Positions 36,101 to 47,496 of a stretch of DNA of 64,000 nucleotides are shown one piece after another (positions within the stretch are counted from its first letter, which is position 1; every line of letters begins with the position of its first letter). The stretch covers positions 2,833,286 through 2,897,285 of the forward strand of contig JAJUBI010000004.1 in the NCBI GenBank assembly GCA_022419385.1. Direction: 5' to 3'. The notes beneath the pieces were generated by a model. That model saw only the letters and a program-made list of their open reading frames with translations, searched no databases and was not told the origin of the DNA. Position numbers and translations under genes: made by a program. This DNA comes from Paraconiothyrium sp. Pb-2020 (taxonomy: Eukaryota; Ascomycota; Dothideomycetes; Pleosporales; Didymosphaeriaceae).

Positions 36101-36786
36101 TGTTGGATGCATGGTGTACGTACTCGTAGGCGAGCGCGGCCCGAGCGCACAAACAATAGGTGGATGACGTCAGCGCGATACCAACAACATCGTGGATTCT
36201 CAGTTGCCTGTAATTCATCTTCTGAATACCTTTGAGACTGTCGAGGCCTGTAACGACATGTTCCTCATTGAAATCACGCCGATTTTGAATGTGTAATATT
36301 TGCGACCTGTGTTGGAAGACGTAAGTACCTCGATTTAATCGCGCTTTCGCTATTTGCGGTATAGCGCGAAATGTGACGAGAAATGCTCTGATGCTCACCG
36401 TGCAACAGAGAGTCATTGGCGCATGCAGAATGATGAGTCTCTTGTGATTTGACCTTGGCTAAGCTACCATTTGAATTTGTTAAAGGATTTCATCTCGTAG
36501 GCATGGGCATCACGCGAGCAACGATCGAAGCGCGCCTTTCCTTGACGTCAGGACCGCGACGAGGAGCTGTCATGTTGACTACATTGATAGTTGGGGTTAG
36601 GCGCTATCATAGTACTCTTCCATAAAGAGACGTCTTTTTTCGCCTGATGGAATTTACAATTCTAGTACTGCTTTTGTTATCATCGCTTTGGCAAATACCG
36701 CGATACCACCACTACGCATTTTCTGACACCGTCCCGTCTATCTGGAACAGAGCGAGATACCCTACTGCAGATTAATACAGGTTGCA
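33149..36786. other. 3.6-kb gene-poor region
   Basis: The longest geneless block of the window. It has short frames on both strands (up to 151 codons, minus strand 35701-36156) without domain matches or believable splice chains. I see no transposase, reverse transcriptase or terminal repeats. One bulged inverted repeat lies at 34214-34289. Confidence 0.5.
34214..34289. repeat. imperfect inverted repeat (hairpin)
   Basis: TTGCGCAAGGAAAGGAT at 34214-34230 can pair with ATCCTTCTTGCGCAA at 34275-34289: 9 + 6 paired bases with a two-base bulge and a 44-base loop. The core TTGCGCAA is itself palindromic. No flanking gene explains it. Confidence 0.5.
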
Positions 36787-37312
36787 ATGTCAAATAAGGA
36801 TGAGCAGAACGCGGTAGACGTGAAGCAAAAGAACGGTGAGTCCCACCTCCTCCGACATCGCCTTTTACTTCTCCTAACAACAGCCAGTGTTCCACAAACC
36901 CTTGACCCAGCTCTCCCACCCTTCCACCGCGTCTAAAACCCTACCATCGAATGTCACAGTCGGCTTCTGTAACCGTACTTCGCCCATTGCAGCCACAATT
37001 ACCGCCTCCTTCATCGACTTCTCCTCCAAGAATGGTCTTGATCTGCGCGGCGCAGGTGTAAAAGACGGTTCACGTTACTGCATTGACACCGCATCCTGGA
37101 GGAAAGCTGTAGAAGGTGGAATAAAAGATGTGAGGGTGAAGTTGGAAGCTACTCACGAGAGTGCGCTGGAGAGTGTGGGGATGGATGAGTTGAAGAGGTG
37201 GGCCGCTGGGCAGGATAACGATTCCGGGGTGGCATGGCCAAGGGACGGGAAAACTAGAGGTGGCTTAGCGAGAGATAGTGGAGAGATCGGAGGAAAGGAG
37301 CCGAAGGCATAG
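36787..37312 (+). CDS. DUF2237-like protein with degenerate cysteine region
   Basis: Exons 36787-36835 and 36888-37312 give 157 residues; the acceptor CCAG|TG yields KNVFHKPL, matching the NVLGxPL start of DUF2237 proteins. The second half fits the family well: ASFIDFSSKNGLDLR, GVKDGSRYCIDTASWRKAV, VKLEATHESALESVGMDELKRWA. The intervening segment, which in family members as I recall them carries conserved cysteines with a GSH-like turn, reads only LPSNVTVGFCNRTSPI and seems shortened. The C-terminal 35 residues are a hydrophilic extension. Function of the family is unknown. The gene may be diverged or partly decayed. Confidence 0.65.
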
Positions 37313-38538
37313 AGGGTAGAGGCAGTGAGGAGGATGTCTACAGGTGGCTGTTGGATGTGTGGATGACGAAGGTACCGTTTGGGCTTCGTACCACAGCATC
37401 GTATTGAATCCCATTCCTTCAAGATAGAGACAGAACCTTCTGACATCAATGGGGAGGACAATAGAGACGCAAAAAGCTTAGAGAAACGAGCTACTGGGAA
37501 AGTGAACCCTTCTACGAATCATCTGGAGACGTGGACACACCCATTGAACATAGGCATGCAAGTCGGCCAATAAAGAATAACAATTGAAGATTTCTGGGGG
37601 TATTTTATGCGAGCGCCGTTGGGGATCTATCTAGTTGCGTATAACCCTTGTGAACGCTTAAGCCGCGTACATCAACAAGGTCATCCCCCACTTTCACCGG
37701 GTCACAGTTTTCCTTCGACTTCCTCTTCCTGTGGACATGGTCTGTGCTTCAATTGATTCTCTACGCCGATCAAAACGAACATCGATTATATGGGTATGCC
37801 TCATCTTTCAGCCTAAGGCGTGACTCCACGAAACAAATATGGGAGTATGCATTGTCGGTCTCCAGGTTATACCGATCATCGTATGTACTGACTACCATAT
37901 CTTCTTCACATTCACAACATGCTATACGTCTTTGGAGAAAGTGACGAGCGTCATTGAAGAGGTTTGATAGCGGCGGCAGTACAAGTTAGCAACCCAGAGA
38001 GACGCGAAGCGTCAGCACTGGGCTGGAACTCCGTAGAGATCACCATGCCATATCGCATAGCTTATGGAGTAACCAAACAGCCTTTACAATTCCGGTCCCG
38101 TGGACTCCGTCATTTCGAGCGGCTTCTCAGAGTAGTACTCTAGGCTTGCCACGGGAATATGAAACGGAGTAAGAACAAGAGATAAGATGAAAATTACTTT
38201 GTCGATAGGTTTTCGTTGTCGTTGCGCTTTCCTACTGTGCACGGGTGCTCATTCCTCCCGTTGCATTCCTTTACTCTCTCGCTTTCCGCAAACCACCAAC
38301 TCCCGCATCCATCGCCCGCACCTCCGTTTTCGAAAGCTTTCAAGCAGGCGCATTGAAGATATGGGAAATAGGACGTACATCATGTACTACCCACTCCACG
38401 CGTGTCAGCGTCATCGTACGCAGATACTTCGCACACATTTGAAAAGCGCGCTTCATCCTTGAGCATCACATCGAAGTACTTTTATCAGTTGCGCATTGAC
38501 TACCAAAAATATCACGAAGACGATAGAAGTAGCCTGCG
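37313..38538. other. 1.2-kb intergenic region
   Basis: No supported gene. A 91-codon frame at 38187 has a hydrophobic start but no continuation. The last part is presumably promoter and leader of the gene at 38539. Confidence 0.35.
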
Positions 38539-39294
38539 ATGTCAACCGGACGCTCAAACGCCATGGACGCTCTTCCGCGCGCCTCATTCCTCACCTACTT
38601 CCGCACTCCTAGCCAACGAGAACGACGCACAAGCGAATATTGTCAGCGGGAAAGCAAATCTGGTAGAGCCAATTGCTCGCAAGCACCGCTTCTGCCACGT
38701 ATACCCGAAGATGCTATTGCGGAGGAGGACACAGACGAAGAGTCGCGGCTGGGTAATTGTGAATACATTGATCACTGCGAGGACGGCGAGCAGAACGAGA
38801 ACGAGTGGGAATGGTCTCATGTACTGAGTTTGATCGGATACACGCTCCTAGTCTTGCTCATCGTGCTGAACTTGAACTTTCTTTTATACCATACGAATGC
38901 TGGGTTGGCGAAGTGGGACGGCCGGGGATCGGACGTCGGATCTTCTGTTCACGAGGTGAGTGAGAGTCGATGTAGGCGGTATGCTGCTAATGAACATAAA
39001 CAGATGCACTTCTGCCTCGCCGAACAAAATCGCTTAGCACCGACTTCCCGCGTATGGCGCTACGTACCCAGGAGCTCGGACTCTTACTGCAGGACGAAAG
39101 TTTTGACTATTCATGCGGATCCGACCGAGGAATATAAGCTGTTCACAGAAGACATTATCGTAGGAAAAGCTGCGCTGGATCCCCTTTGTAATAACTTGAG
39201 AGCCGAATCTAAGCGCGAGCCATCGGCAAGCAATACCTACATTGATGCTGATGATGACTTGGCTGAAGAAGGAGTTCTGAGTCGGGAGGCATAG
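38539..39294 (+). CDS. Unrecognised single-pass membrane protein
   Basis: Probably two exons, 38539-38955 and 39004-39294 (235 residues). The 48-nt stretch between them begins GTGAGT, contains TGCTAATG and ends AACAG, so it looks like an intron, but it is a multiple of three without stops and could be read through. The product has an acidic N-terminal 90 residues, one strong membrane helix at about 95-117 (VLSLIGYTLLVLLIVLNLNF) and a hydrophilic C-terminal domain with WRYVPRSSDSYC and an acidic tail. No domain recognised. Topology and function are unknown. Confidence 0.55.
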   Translation: MSTGRSNAMDALPRASFLTYFRTPSQRERRTSEYCQRESKSGRANCSQAPLLPRIPEDAIAEEDTDEESRLGNCEYIDHCEDGEQNENEWEWSHVLSLIGYTLLVLLIVLNLNFLLYHTNAGLAKWDGRGSDVGSSVHEVSESRCRRYAANEHKQMHFCLAEQNRLAPTSRVWRYVPRSSDSYCRTKVLTIHADPTEEYKLFTEDIIVGKAALDPLCNNLRAESKREPSASNTYIDADDDLAEEGVLSREA

Positions 39295-40358
39295 CCAGAT
39301 TAGCAAATAGTTCAAATGGGGATAGGAGGAGATTGCAACGGCTGGATTATTAAGGTTGCACAGTACGATATGTGAACACCGTACAAGTTTTGCAGATCAT
39401 CTACCTTATATTTGCATAAGGGTGCTAAGATTGTGACTTGCTCATAATGTGCTAATATTTTTGACCGTGAGGAGTCGATCGATGCTCCATTACAAGGTGA
39501 CACGGGTGATCAAGCGTTGGGGTATGAAATTTTGTTTGAGCGAGTAAGGAGATTTGCAGAAGATAAAACAATTTGGCGTAAGCTCTAGCTTAGCTTTGTG
39601 GAGGTGACGACTGGGAATCTTTGAGCCCGCTCTGCGGAGAGATGAAAATATTAGCGGTGTTCTGCTGCAATCTTTTAGCATCTCCTGGACCTTTTCTTTG
39701 CGTGTGCGGATCCGCGATAAGCTGTTAAAGTTCAGGTGCCACTTTTTCCGACAGGCGTTACGTACTTGACGAAGTTCTCGAGCCAGTGAACTTCGAAGAT
39801 AGCGAAAGTTTCTTTCTGTGACTTCCCTGTCGGACAATGTTTGCTTCCCTCAACATTTTCAACCTCGTCGTCATCGATCGATTTTGGTACAAAGGTCGGA
39901 TGGACCTTGATTGTGTCCACCATCAAGGGGGGTACACCGCTGCATATTCCAATCGAGACAGGGAAGTGGGTCAAGCACCTTTTACAAGAGAGGCAACTTG
40001 AAGCGTCAATCAGACAACAAAGGCTGACCCGAGAATGTGAGTAAATAGATATCGACTCCTTTATGAAATAGATTATACGCAGTCGATTTTACATAAAAGC
40101 CATCTACTGCTTTGTTATTGAAGCCGAAAATGCATCAATTGTCCTATGTTTGACTACCTAATTATGCCCAGCTGTATGTAGAAACCCCAGACATGCTATG
40201 CTTGCTTCCCACTCGTTTGCGCTGCATCGAATATGTGCCTCAGAACGCAAAATGACGGCTCGAGAGGAGGCGGCGTCCAAGGATCGAGTAGTGGTACGGA
40301 AGTAGTTGCAGAAGGTACCTGTTTACGATTGCAAGTGATCGTGAATACGTGCTTCAAA
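39295..40358. other. 1.1-kb intergenic region
   Basis: Two overlapping minus-strand frames (39490-39837 and 39732-39974) could be joined by a GTACGT...CGCAG intron, but there is no family match and a TTG start, so I do not call a gene. Confidence 0.3.
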
Positions 40359-40628
40359 TCATCTGGAACGAGTTCCTGTATGCGGCTTCATGATGTTAGT
40401 GACACCCTTTGTGAACCTATCCATGTACTCACCACTCAAGAATGCCTTTTCGGCTAGTTTCTTTTTGTCGGCCGATGTCGCCTTGGACTCTTTCTGTATC
40501 AAGGCACCCGTTGAAGCAGTTGAATCGGTCGAGGTACGCGTTGTGTAAACTGGAAGCTTGCCCTTCTCCGATTGAATTGTGCCATAATTGGCATTGTTGT
40601 TGCTGGTGATATTGCTGTTGGATGGCAT
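40359..40628 (-). CDS. Small hypothetical protein
   Basis: 89 residues from an ATG at 40628. The N-terminus is Asn/Ser/Thr-rich (MPSNSNITSNNNANYGTI). The C-terminal 40 residues are charged and look helical (DKKKLAEKAFLSGEYMDRF, then VTNIMKPH). The contrast between a low-complexity start and an ordered end is typical of small fungal proteins. No family recognised; an additional exon cannot be excluded. Confidence 0.4.
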   Translation of the reverse strand: MPSNSNITSNNNANYGTIQSEKGKLPVYTTRTSTDSTASTGALIQKESKATSADKKKLAEKAFLSGEYMDRFTKGVTNIMKPHTGTRSR

Positions 40629-41582
40629 CGTGAAGTAGGCTGTGAGAGAAGTGATGAACACAAAGATAAGGTCAATTTGAGACGTTGATGTAGATGTGAG
40701 CTCGAGTTGTCGAAAGCTTAATCAACGTGAGAGTAGCAACAAGGAGTGTTATTGAATGTGGATGCCTGATGATTGTGGCATGGAGACATCTTTATAATCA
40801 AACGACTATTGACAGGCGGAGCTAGGCATCGACTGTCCACGTACGCAGGGGACGAATGTTGCTGCCTTGATCCTTCACCGATGCAAACTTGCATTGTCAA
40901 CGCCGTAATTCGCATTCCTGATATGGGAACCATCCCACTAGCTAGATAGGGTCGCCGAGAGAAAGATGTGACGAGTGAGAATGCAAGGCCATAAGACCAT
41001 GCGTGAGATGTCGTGACCTCGAGACGCTTTAACCGATTAGGAAATGATGCGAAAAGAAGCGAATTCCGCATTCACAACGGAGTCAAAGGATGGTGATGCG
41101 GAATTGCAGGGGTGATCCATAAAGGCAGGCCTCTGATAGGACGTCGCAGGCGGGAACGAGTCGCGCGTCTGCCTGAGTCAGCAACGGCCCAACTCCAGCT
41201 TCGCATCGCTGCAGCGGTGTTTGAACTCCGCGCCATCAACTTACATACGCAGGCCACGCGACCGTCTTACGGCGTTGGCGCAATGCATCGAATTGCTCTT
41301 TCCATTCGCTACAACCGTTGATAGAACCTGTATCGGCATCGCCATCAGCTTACGAGTCGGTGAGCCATAGTTGCTGCTTCGCCGGGCGCCTACGGTCCAC
41401 GCAGATGGTGACGATTCTTCTCTGTAGAAGAAACGCTAAAACATCGTATGCTACGTTACGTATTGCTTCAACCTGGGGTGCCGTCAACAGTGACTCAAAA
41501 CCACGGAGCACCGAATAATCCAGCTTGAAGAGGTTAGCCTAAATCGACATGGTCCGTTGTCCTACGTGCAAGCTCTACCTCT
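40629..41582. other. 954-bp intergenic region
   Basis: Divergent spacer containing the promoter of the Zn2Cys6 gene. No coding signal supported. Confidence 0.4.
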
Positions 41583-43889
41583 ATGCCTCTCACTCATTGC
41601 ACACAGACCGGAAATATATTCCCACCGCGGTTGCATGCCGGTCACCGAGATCGGACACTCAACACGAATTACCGACGCAATGGCAAATTGCAGTCTTGTG
41701 AGCCGTGTCGGAGAGGCAAGCTACGCTGCGATCATATGATGCCGACATGTGGCCGTTGTGCTAGACGAAACAAAGCACAGCAATGTGTCTATCATCCAGC
41801 GCCTCTTACCAAGCGCACCGGCCTTCCTACGCCATCAACCGAGAGTGATCCCAGAAGCCCTCCCACCCTTATCCATTCGGTTGGGTGGTCTGCACCTGCG
41901 CCCGTTGTCACTCCCTTGACTACGACACCTCAGATAGATTACGTCGGAGCCTCACAACCTTCGTGCGTGGCCAATCCACAGGCTGTGGTGCCAAGGACAG
42001 CCCGAGCAACTAGTCTTCCAGCTCAACCTCGGGCAACACTCACCTATGAACAACAGAGCATCGAGGAGCTCCGCCGGCCCCTTCCCGAGGCCCACGTGAG
42101 AGGTGACTCGCTGAACAAGCTGCCAGCAGCGGGCTTTGTGCACCACACCGCCATTTTGGATGAATACGAATTGAGCATCGGGATCCAGCAACCAAATGCG
42201 GAGGATTCAACTACCTCTACAGTGGTATCTCCACTCTATATCGAGAGAGGTGCAGCTGTGCTCACACTTTTGAAAGATCCAACAATTCTTCAGCGTTACC
42301 TTGACAAATGGTTTTCCTTCGGCAGGGGTATCGTCCTAGTCGAACCAATGATCAAGATATTCACTTCCGGCGTCTGGTCATCATGGGGAAAAACTTTAGA
42401 GGAGCAAAATCCCAAAGAACTCAGACGAATGTCGGAGCGAATCTGGCAAAACACCTTGAAACCAGTATCACGGTTGCTCAACAGGCATACCAGTCCCCGT
42501 GAGTTCTGTGCTGCAGTTACGGGTGAGAATCTTCGATGGGAGATCGTCGGTATGGTAGTGACGTTGGTCGCTTTGCTCTGCCAAAGTCTGTCTGATGCCG
42601 ATCCAATCTTCTGTTCACACAACGCGCCTCTCGAGGATCGAGCTGCCCTTATACTAAGAACGCACAATGCGTCGGAGATCTGCATTGGTTTCTGCGAAGA
42701 CTTCGCGATCGTGAACGACCTCTACTTGTGGTTCTTGTACGAGAATGCCGCCCTCTATTGCTCATTACGCAGCAGGGGGTCTTTCGAAAATTGGAAAAGG
42801 TCTGGAATTCTTGCGACAGCTATGATTTTTTTCAACCTACACCAGGAGATTAAGGTCGATGACAATACTCCCTTCTTCATCTCAGAATTACGGAAACGAC
42901 TCTTCGTTTGTGCTTATGAGAATGATAAATACTCGGCAATATATAATGGACGGCCTCCGCGACTCACTAGGAGCTATTGCATGTTGCAATCTCCGCTTGA
43001 CCTGACTGACGAGCAACTCATGTCGGAAGGTCCTGACCTCGAGATCGCGTTACAAAGCCTTGATGACGAAGGCTGGAACTTAGATGAACGGATACAGCGA
43101 AGTACCTTTGCGCGCTTGTTCATGCTAAACTCACTCCTCGCTGAAGAGATACTGGAAGTTTCCTTAGGTCCACTACCACGCGAAGAGGTTATTCGGCGGG
43201 CTGCTGACATCGAACGACGAGCAATCGAGCTTCAGGCAAGCCTACCAGAGTTCCTTCGCATCGGTGATCAGCCTTTCCTTGAGCTGAAACGACAACCGAT
43301 TGAGCTACTCTACATGGCCTATATCCGTTTGGACAGTCTAAATCATCACTTTCTCTTGCAACGGACACTCGTCAAGAAGATAGGCGCTGATAACTCCAAG
43401 TTGTTAGCTATCGCTCAGGAAATGTTCACTTTCGTCGTGCTCCTCGTGAACAATATGCCTATCCTCCGCGACTTCCAACTCGACATTATCCAGCTGCTGA
43501 CCATGGACGGTATTCCATCGGCGTCCATCATCGCAATGGAGCTCCTCCACCAGGTGCAAAATCCAACATCAGCCTCGGCGTTGGCCAATCCCCTTCCACG
43601 ATCAAATACCATCCAAGATCTTTCGGTCTTCGTCGCGTGCTTAGGCACTGTCAAGCCTTTCACCAACGGCAGCCAGAGTTGTAGTAGGGGGCGCAAATTC
43701 TTAAAGAAAATTCTCGACACGATTTTGGATCCAGAACCTGTGCGGCCGTCGAGAGATGACTCGAGTGCTCAGGATCTAGGGGATCCCAGCCTTACAAGCC
43801 CGTTCCTTCAAACCGGCAATGATGGTGATTTCATGAGATGGCTCGATGCGATGGACTTTGAATGTGAGAGCTGGGTGAACCTCAACTGA
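41583..43889 (+). CDS. Zn(II)2Cys6 transcription factor
   Basis: A 768-residue intronless frame. The binuclear zinc cluster uses Cys39, 42, 49, 56, 59 and 68 (spacing C-x2-C-x6-C-x6-C-x2-C-x8-C; CEPCRRGKLRCDH), followed by a basic linker. Ser/Thr/Pro-rich sequence leads to the fungal transcription factor middle homology region from about residue 210, with helices such as RYLDKWFSFGRGI, WEIVGMVVTLVALLC and LRKRLFVCAYENDKYSAIYNGRPPRL. It is a DNA-binding regulator of unknown targets. The N-terminal 38 residues before the cluster read poorly (MPLTHCTQTGNIFPPR), so the true start may lie downstream or behind an unrecognised intron. No metabolic cluster surrounds it. Confidence 0.88.
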   Translation: MPLTHCTQTGNIFPPRLHAGHRDRTLNTNYRRNGKLQSCEPCRRGKLRCDHMMPTCGRCARRNKAQQCVYHPAPLTKRTGLPTPSTESDPRSPPTLIHSVGWSAPAPVVTPLTTTPQIDYVGASQPSCVANPQAVVPRTARATSLPAQPRATLTYEQQSIEELRRPLPEAHVRGDSLNKLPAAGFVHHTAILDEYELSIGIQQPNAEDSTTSTVVSPLYIERGAAVLTLLKDPTILQRYLDKWFSFGRGIVLVEPMIKIFTSGVWSSWGKTLEEQNPKELRRMSERIWQNTLKPVSRLLNRHTSPREFCAAVTGENLRWEIVGMVVTLVALLCQSLSDADPIFCSHNAPLEDRAALILRTHNASEICIGFCEDFAIVNDLYLWFLYENAALYCSLRSRGSFENWKRSGILATAMIFFNLHQEIKVDDNTPFFISELRKRLFVCAYENDKYSAIYNGRPPRLTRSYCMLQSPLDLTDEQLMSEGPDLEIALQSLDDEGWNLDERIQRSTFARLFMLNSLLAEEILEVSLGPLPREEVIRRAADIERRAIELQASLPEFLRIGDQPFLELKRQPIELLYMAYIRLDSLNHHFLLQRTLVKKIGADNSKLLAIAQEMFTFVVLLVNNMPILRDFQLDIIQLLTMDGIPSASIIAMELLHQVQNPTSASALANPLPRSNTIQDLSVFVACLGTVKPFTNGSQSCSRGRKFLKKILDTILDPEPVRPSRDDSSAQDLGDPSLTSPFLQTGNDGDFMRWLDAMDFECESWVNLN

Positions 43890-44765
43890 TGAACTAGAAA
43901 GCGCATCTGCAACCCAGCTTGGCTTTGGCGATGAGCTGTTTCCTGAGCAATAAGCTGCCCTGCACATCGCCGGACTGCAGAGATACATGGAGCGAATGTG
44001 CGCGTGGGACAAGATATATCCTATATAGCCTAGGAAAGCTTCTTCGGCGCCGGGCTTAAGCTCATCATGGTATGGCCCATATTGTCTCTGCGGCAGTCCT
44101 GTAGGCTTCGTTGGTTGTGGTCATGGCCGAAACGACCACTTCCTTAGCTGCGGCCATGGCTTGAGTTTGGCCGGTCAGGCGCTCCCGGCTTCTTAGACGC
44201 TTGATCTACTCGGGGGCTTCAAAGAACGACGAGATGCACGATGCAGTGGGAAAGAGGTGAATCTCCTTGTATATTAAGCTTCGGAGGGGGTTGTTCTATC
44301 TCGCTAACACGGTCTAAGCGCTGGGTGCCAATCAGATTGGCGCACTGCACAGCCTTGAACGTTAGCGATGCCAGGACAGGCGAGGCTGAAATCCTGTGTT
44401 CCCTGCATGCTAAGATGCCTAACAACGGGAGAGTGTGAAAATTCTCGTATCGTGAATGAGGCCTAGAATTCACAGACGATGCGACTTCCTCAGACTCGCC
44501 CCTAGCGATGAGGTGATGGTCACAGTGACGCAAGTGAACGGGCAACTATCGTATCGTTCACGAGGTTGCATATGGACCCATGTCTAGATAGACGCCACGC
44601 TGTTCAGCTAAGCGGCACACAGCCCCCACACTGCGTTGTGCGCCAGTTACGTCTTATAACCGTCACACCGTAGCCTAGGAGATAGCCCAATTTCGCTTTC
44701 GCCCATACAACCGGGAGATTATCAAGATATCGAATGTGTCAAGACGTCCATCAGGAGCTAGAAGA
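43890..44765. other. 876-bp intergenic region
   Basis: No gene supported; 3' region of the regulator and promoter of the ubiquitin-like fusion gene. Confidence 0.4.
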
Positions 44766-47496
44766 ATGAAGATTATCATAAAGACGCGTGAGCTGTCCTC
44801 ATCTACGATGATTTTGGTAACACTTGGATTGACCATTGCTTGTAGTCACTGGCCGATCTGTAGACATTGACGCCGAACCTTTTGACACAATTGACAATAT
44901 TAAAATCAAAATCCAAGATGAACTCAGCATTCCGCCTGATCAGCAGAGGCTCATCTACGTCGGAAAGGCGGTGGAAGATGGTCGAACCCTCTCCGACTAC
45001 AGCATTGAGGCAGGCGCCACACTCTCACTCGTCCTCCGCCTGAGAGGCGGATATCGCGATGCATCGAATGTAGTAAATTCGGAAAGCCTGTTTCCTTCTG
45101 ATGAAGAAGCTGAGCAGAGAATAAAAAAGTGGCGCGAGATGGCCGGGCGAGGTCATTACGACGCGGACACGCACATTGTAGATCCCCAAGCGCATCATAC
45201 GCTAGTTGATTCTCTTGAGCGTAGAACGGTACTCAATTCGGAATACTACCGCTCTGGCGGGACTTATCGAACGTGGAATCCTCGGAGTGTCGAAGAACTG
45301 CAGCATGTAGCATACAAGGCCGAGACCTCGTCACGGGTCTATCAGATATACTCGGAAATTATTGCAGAGAATGATTTCATGGCCCGTCCATGTGTCCCGG
45401 CACTTTGCGATATATATGGGACTCTATTGGGTGTCATACAAAGCTTCGAGGACCTAAATGCCAGGCAATTCTGCTCGGGATTCTTCAGCATCCTGTTTGA
45501 ACGCGCGGATGGCACAGTGGCGGAGCTGGTCCAAGTCAATATAGAGCCATTGAACAGGTTGAAAGAGGCCATGGAAGTCGCGATCGATATTGCATACGCC
45601 CTGGAACCCGTTGACCCTGTCGAGGCTGCCGAAGGGGTTTCACAATGCTTGCATCCTGCTATTGAGAGCGTTATTGCAATACTTGATTGCTCCCAGTTGA
45701 TACATGTCGTCAGTGACCATAGCCAGCTTCTGGACCTGTGCCGGATGATGGTATACATGCTTGATCTTGGCTTGGTCTGCTACGCTGGGTCACATGCGTC
45801 AAGGTTTGATGTCATTCACCTTGATCAAGACACGGAGTTTATAAGCGTTGCTCAGGATAGCGGACTTTCATTCACCTGTAGCATACGGCCTTTAGCTTGC
45901 CTTGGAGGCTTCCTGGATTCAAAGTCCGTCTGGGTGTTCAGGCTTGCGGGGCTTGCGGGGGAATTTTTCAATGTAGCACCGAGCGACACGAAAGCGAAAT
46001 TATCCATCCTCACACAGATTAGCACGCTTGCGGACGTATGGGGTCCGATTTGGGCCGAGGCCGAGGCGAACGAGAAGGAAAGTGTCACCAAGTATCACGT
46101 TTCGAAAGGATGCATACGACGCGTCCGTAGGAGCACGGTGAGCGAGATCCCAGGAGCTGTTCAATGTCATTGGTACAGCTGGCCTCAGGATTACATGCGA
46201 CGGTTCTCTTCACTAATATCCAGGAGCGAAACTCTCAGCATGAACCTGAACGACAAGTTACTCATAGGGACGGATCTGCGCGAGAATCCAAGCTGCACAT
46301 ACACACTTGCAGAATTCGAGATGAACTATGGAGATCTGATGAGGACCTTGGGACCAGGCCCCTCTTCGTGGATGCTTGATGGCGCTACTGTAGCAGTGCA
46401 GTTCGCGGCGCCCAAAGTCGTCGCCTTCCAAATCCAAGGAAACGTCAAGAAAATCCCAGAAACGACGGTGAAGCAATTTGCCTTAGACAAGTGGAGGTTT
46501 CAACCAGAGAGAGCCAATCCAGGAATATTGAACAGTTTCTTTGGTGTAGAGATTAGCCATTGCACTGGCAACGCAAGGCGAGTCCCGCTAAAAGCCATTC
46601 TTCTCATGGATCCAGTTCAGGATCTATTAGAGCGACAGATCCCGGGGTGGAAAAACTCGGGTTGGGGTAGGGACTTCTCGAAAGCGCTGCAAACGCAGTC
46701 GAATGAAGCGGTCTACACATTCTGGACGACGCACGTTGCACATAGAGCCCAAGCTGGGCAATTGGTGCGGAGTGTATTAGATGTGCTCGATAGCACGGGC
46801 AAGACTGAGTGGGGTCTACGTGCGGCATTCCTCCATCAAAACAGCGAAATCGGTATGGATATCGCCAGCAGAGGCAACGAGTGGTCACATTTGCTCAAAG
46901 ACTCCTACCTGACTGCAACATATGCCGTCATCAACAATACCTGCCTGGAATACCGACGTCCAGACCACACAACTTGCATCTGCAATGATGAAACACGATA
47001 CACCATCCTGCAAACCCAATTCGGGCTCCGTCGCGGCGAAGAGCTCAGAGAACGGGTCAAAGTCGAGCCAAATGCCCAAACTTACAAACGCGTCGACAGT
47101 GAACAAGTCTCCTCAGGTGGCTCCTACTTCCTGACCCCAGAAATATCTCTGAAACGCACACTGCTCGGCAATTACAGACTAGCAATCGCCAAGGAGCTCT
47201 CAGACCAACCTGAATGTCCGACCGGTAACCTTGTCAAGGTCGCAGTTCGAGCATCGGGGAAAACCTATGGCGGTATGGAGACCCCGCGGGATAGGACATT
47301 AATGAGAAGTCTAGTTGGACAGCAAAACCAACAGCAGCATCAAGAACCACAACAGGCAGATCCACATGTCGCAGATGTGACGATGGCAGATCCGGAATCG
47401 TTGACGCAGTTAGAGATTGAGGCAATTGTGAGGGGGGACATTGAGCAGAAGTTGAGAGAGGAGGAGTTGATGTGTGGGATTACGCGGGGGATATGA
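44766..47496 (+). CDS. Ubiquitin-like domain (LRLRGG) fused to large unrecognised protein
   Basis: Exons 44766-44787 and 44846-47496 (58-nt intron, GTGAGC...TGTAG) encode 890 residues. Residues 1-76 align with ubiquitin without gaps. They begin MKIIIKTLTGRS, contain IPPDQQRLIYVGK and EDGRTLSDYSI, and end LVLRLRGG. The hydrophobic patch (Leu8, Ile44, Val70) and Lys6, 27, 29 and 48 are kept; Lys11, 33 and 63 are replaced by Arg, Glu and Ala. The body (77-890) has no domain I can name. It includes the patches LAGEFFNV and WGPIWAE (about 370-410), EIPGAVQCHWYSWP (441-455), NPGILNSFFGVEISHC (565-580), SVLDVLDSTG (652-661) and YRRPDHTTCIC (709-719), a Gln/His-rich linker and an acidic helix. I recall similar uncharacterised bodies in other filamentous fungi. 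Deubiquitinases could release the first 76 residues. Confidence 0.88.

Noticed and set aside
39490..39974. Possible two-exon minus-strand gene
   Set aside because: A GTACGT...CGCAG intron would join the frames, but there is no ATG at the start of the open frame and no recognisable product.
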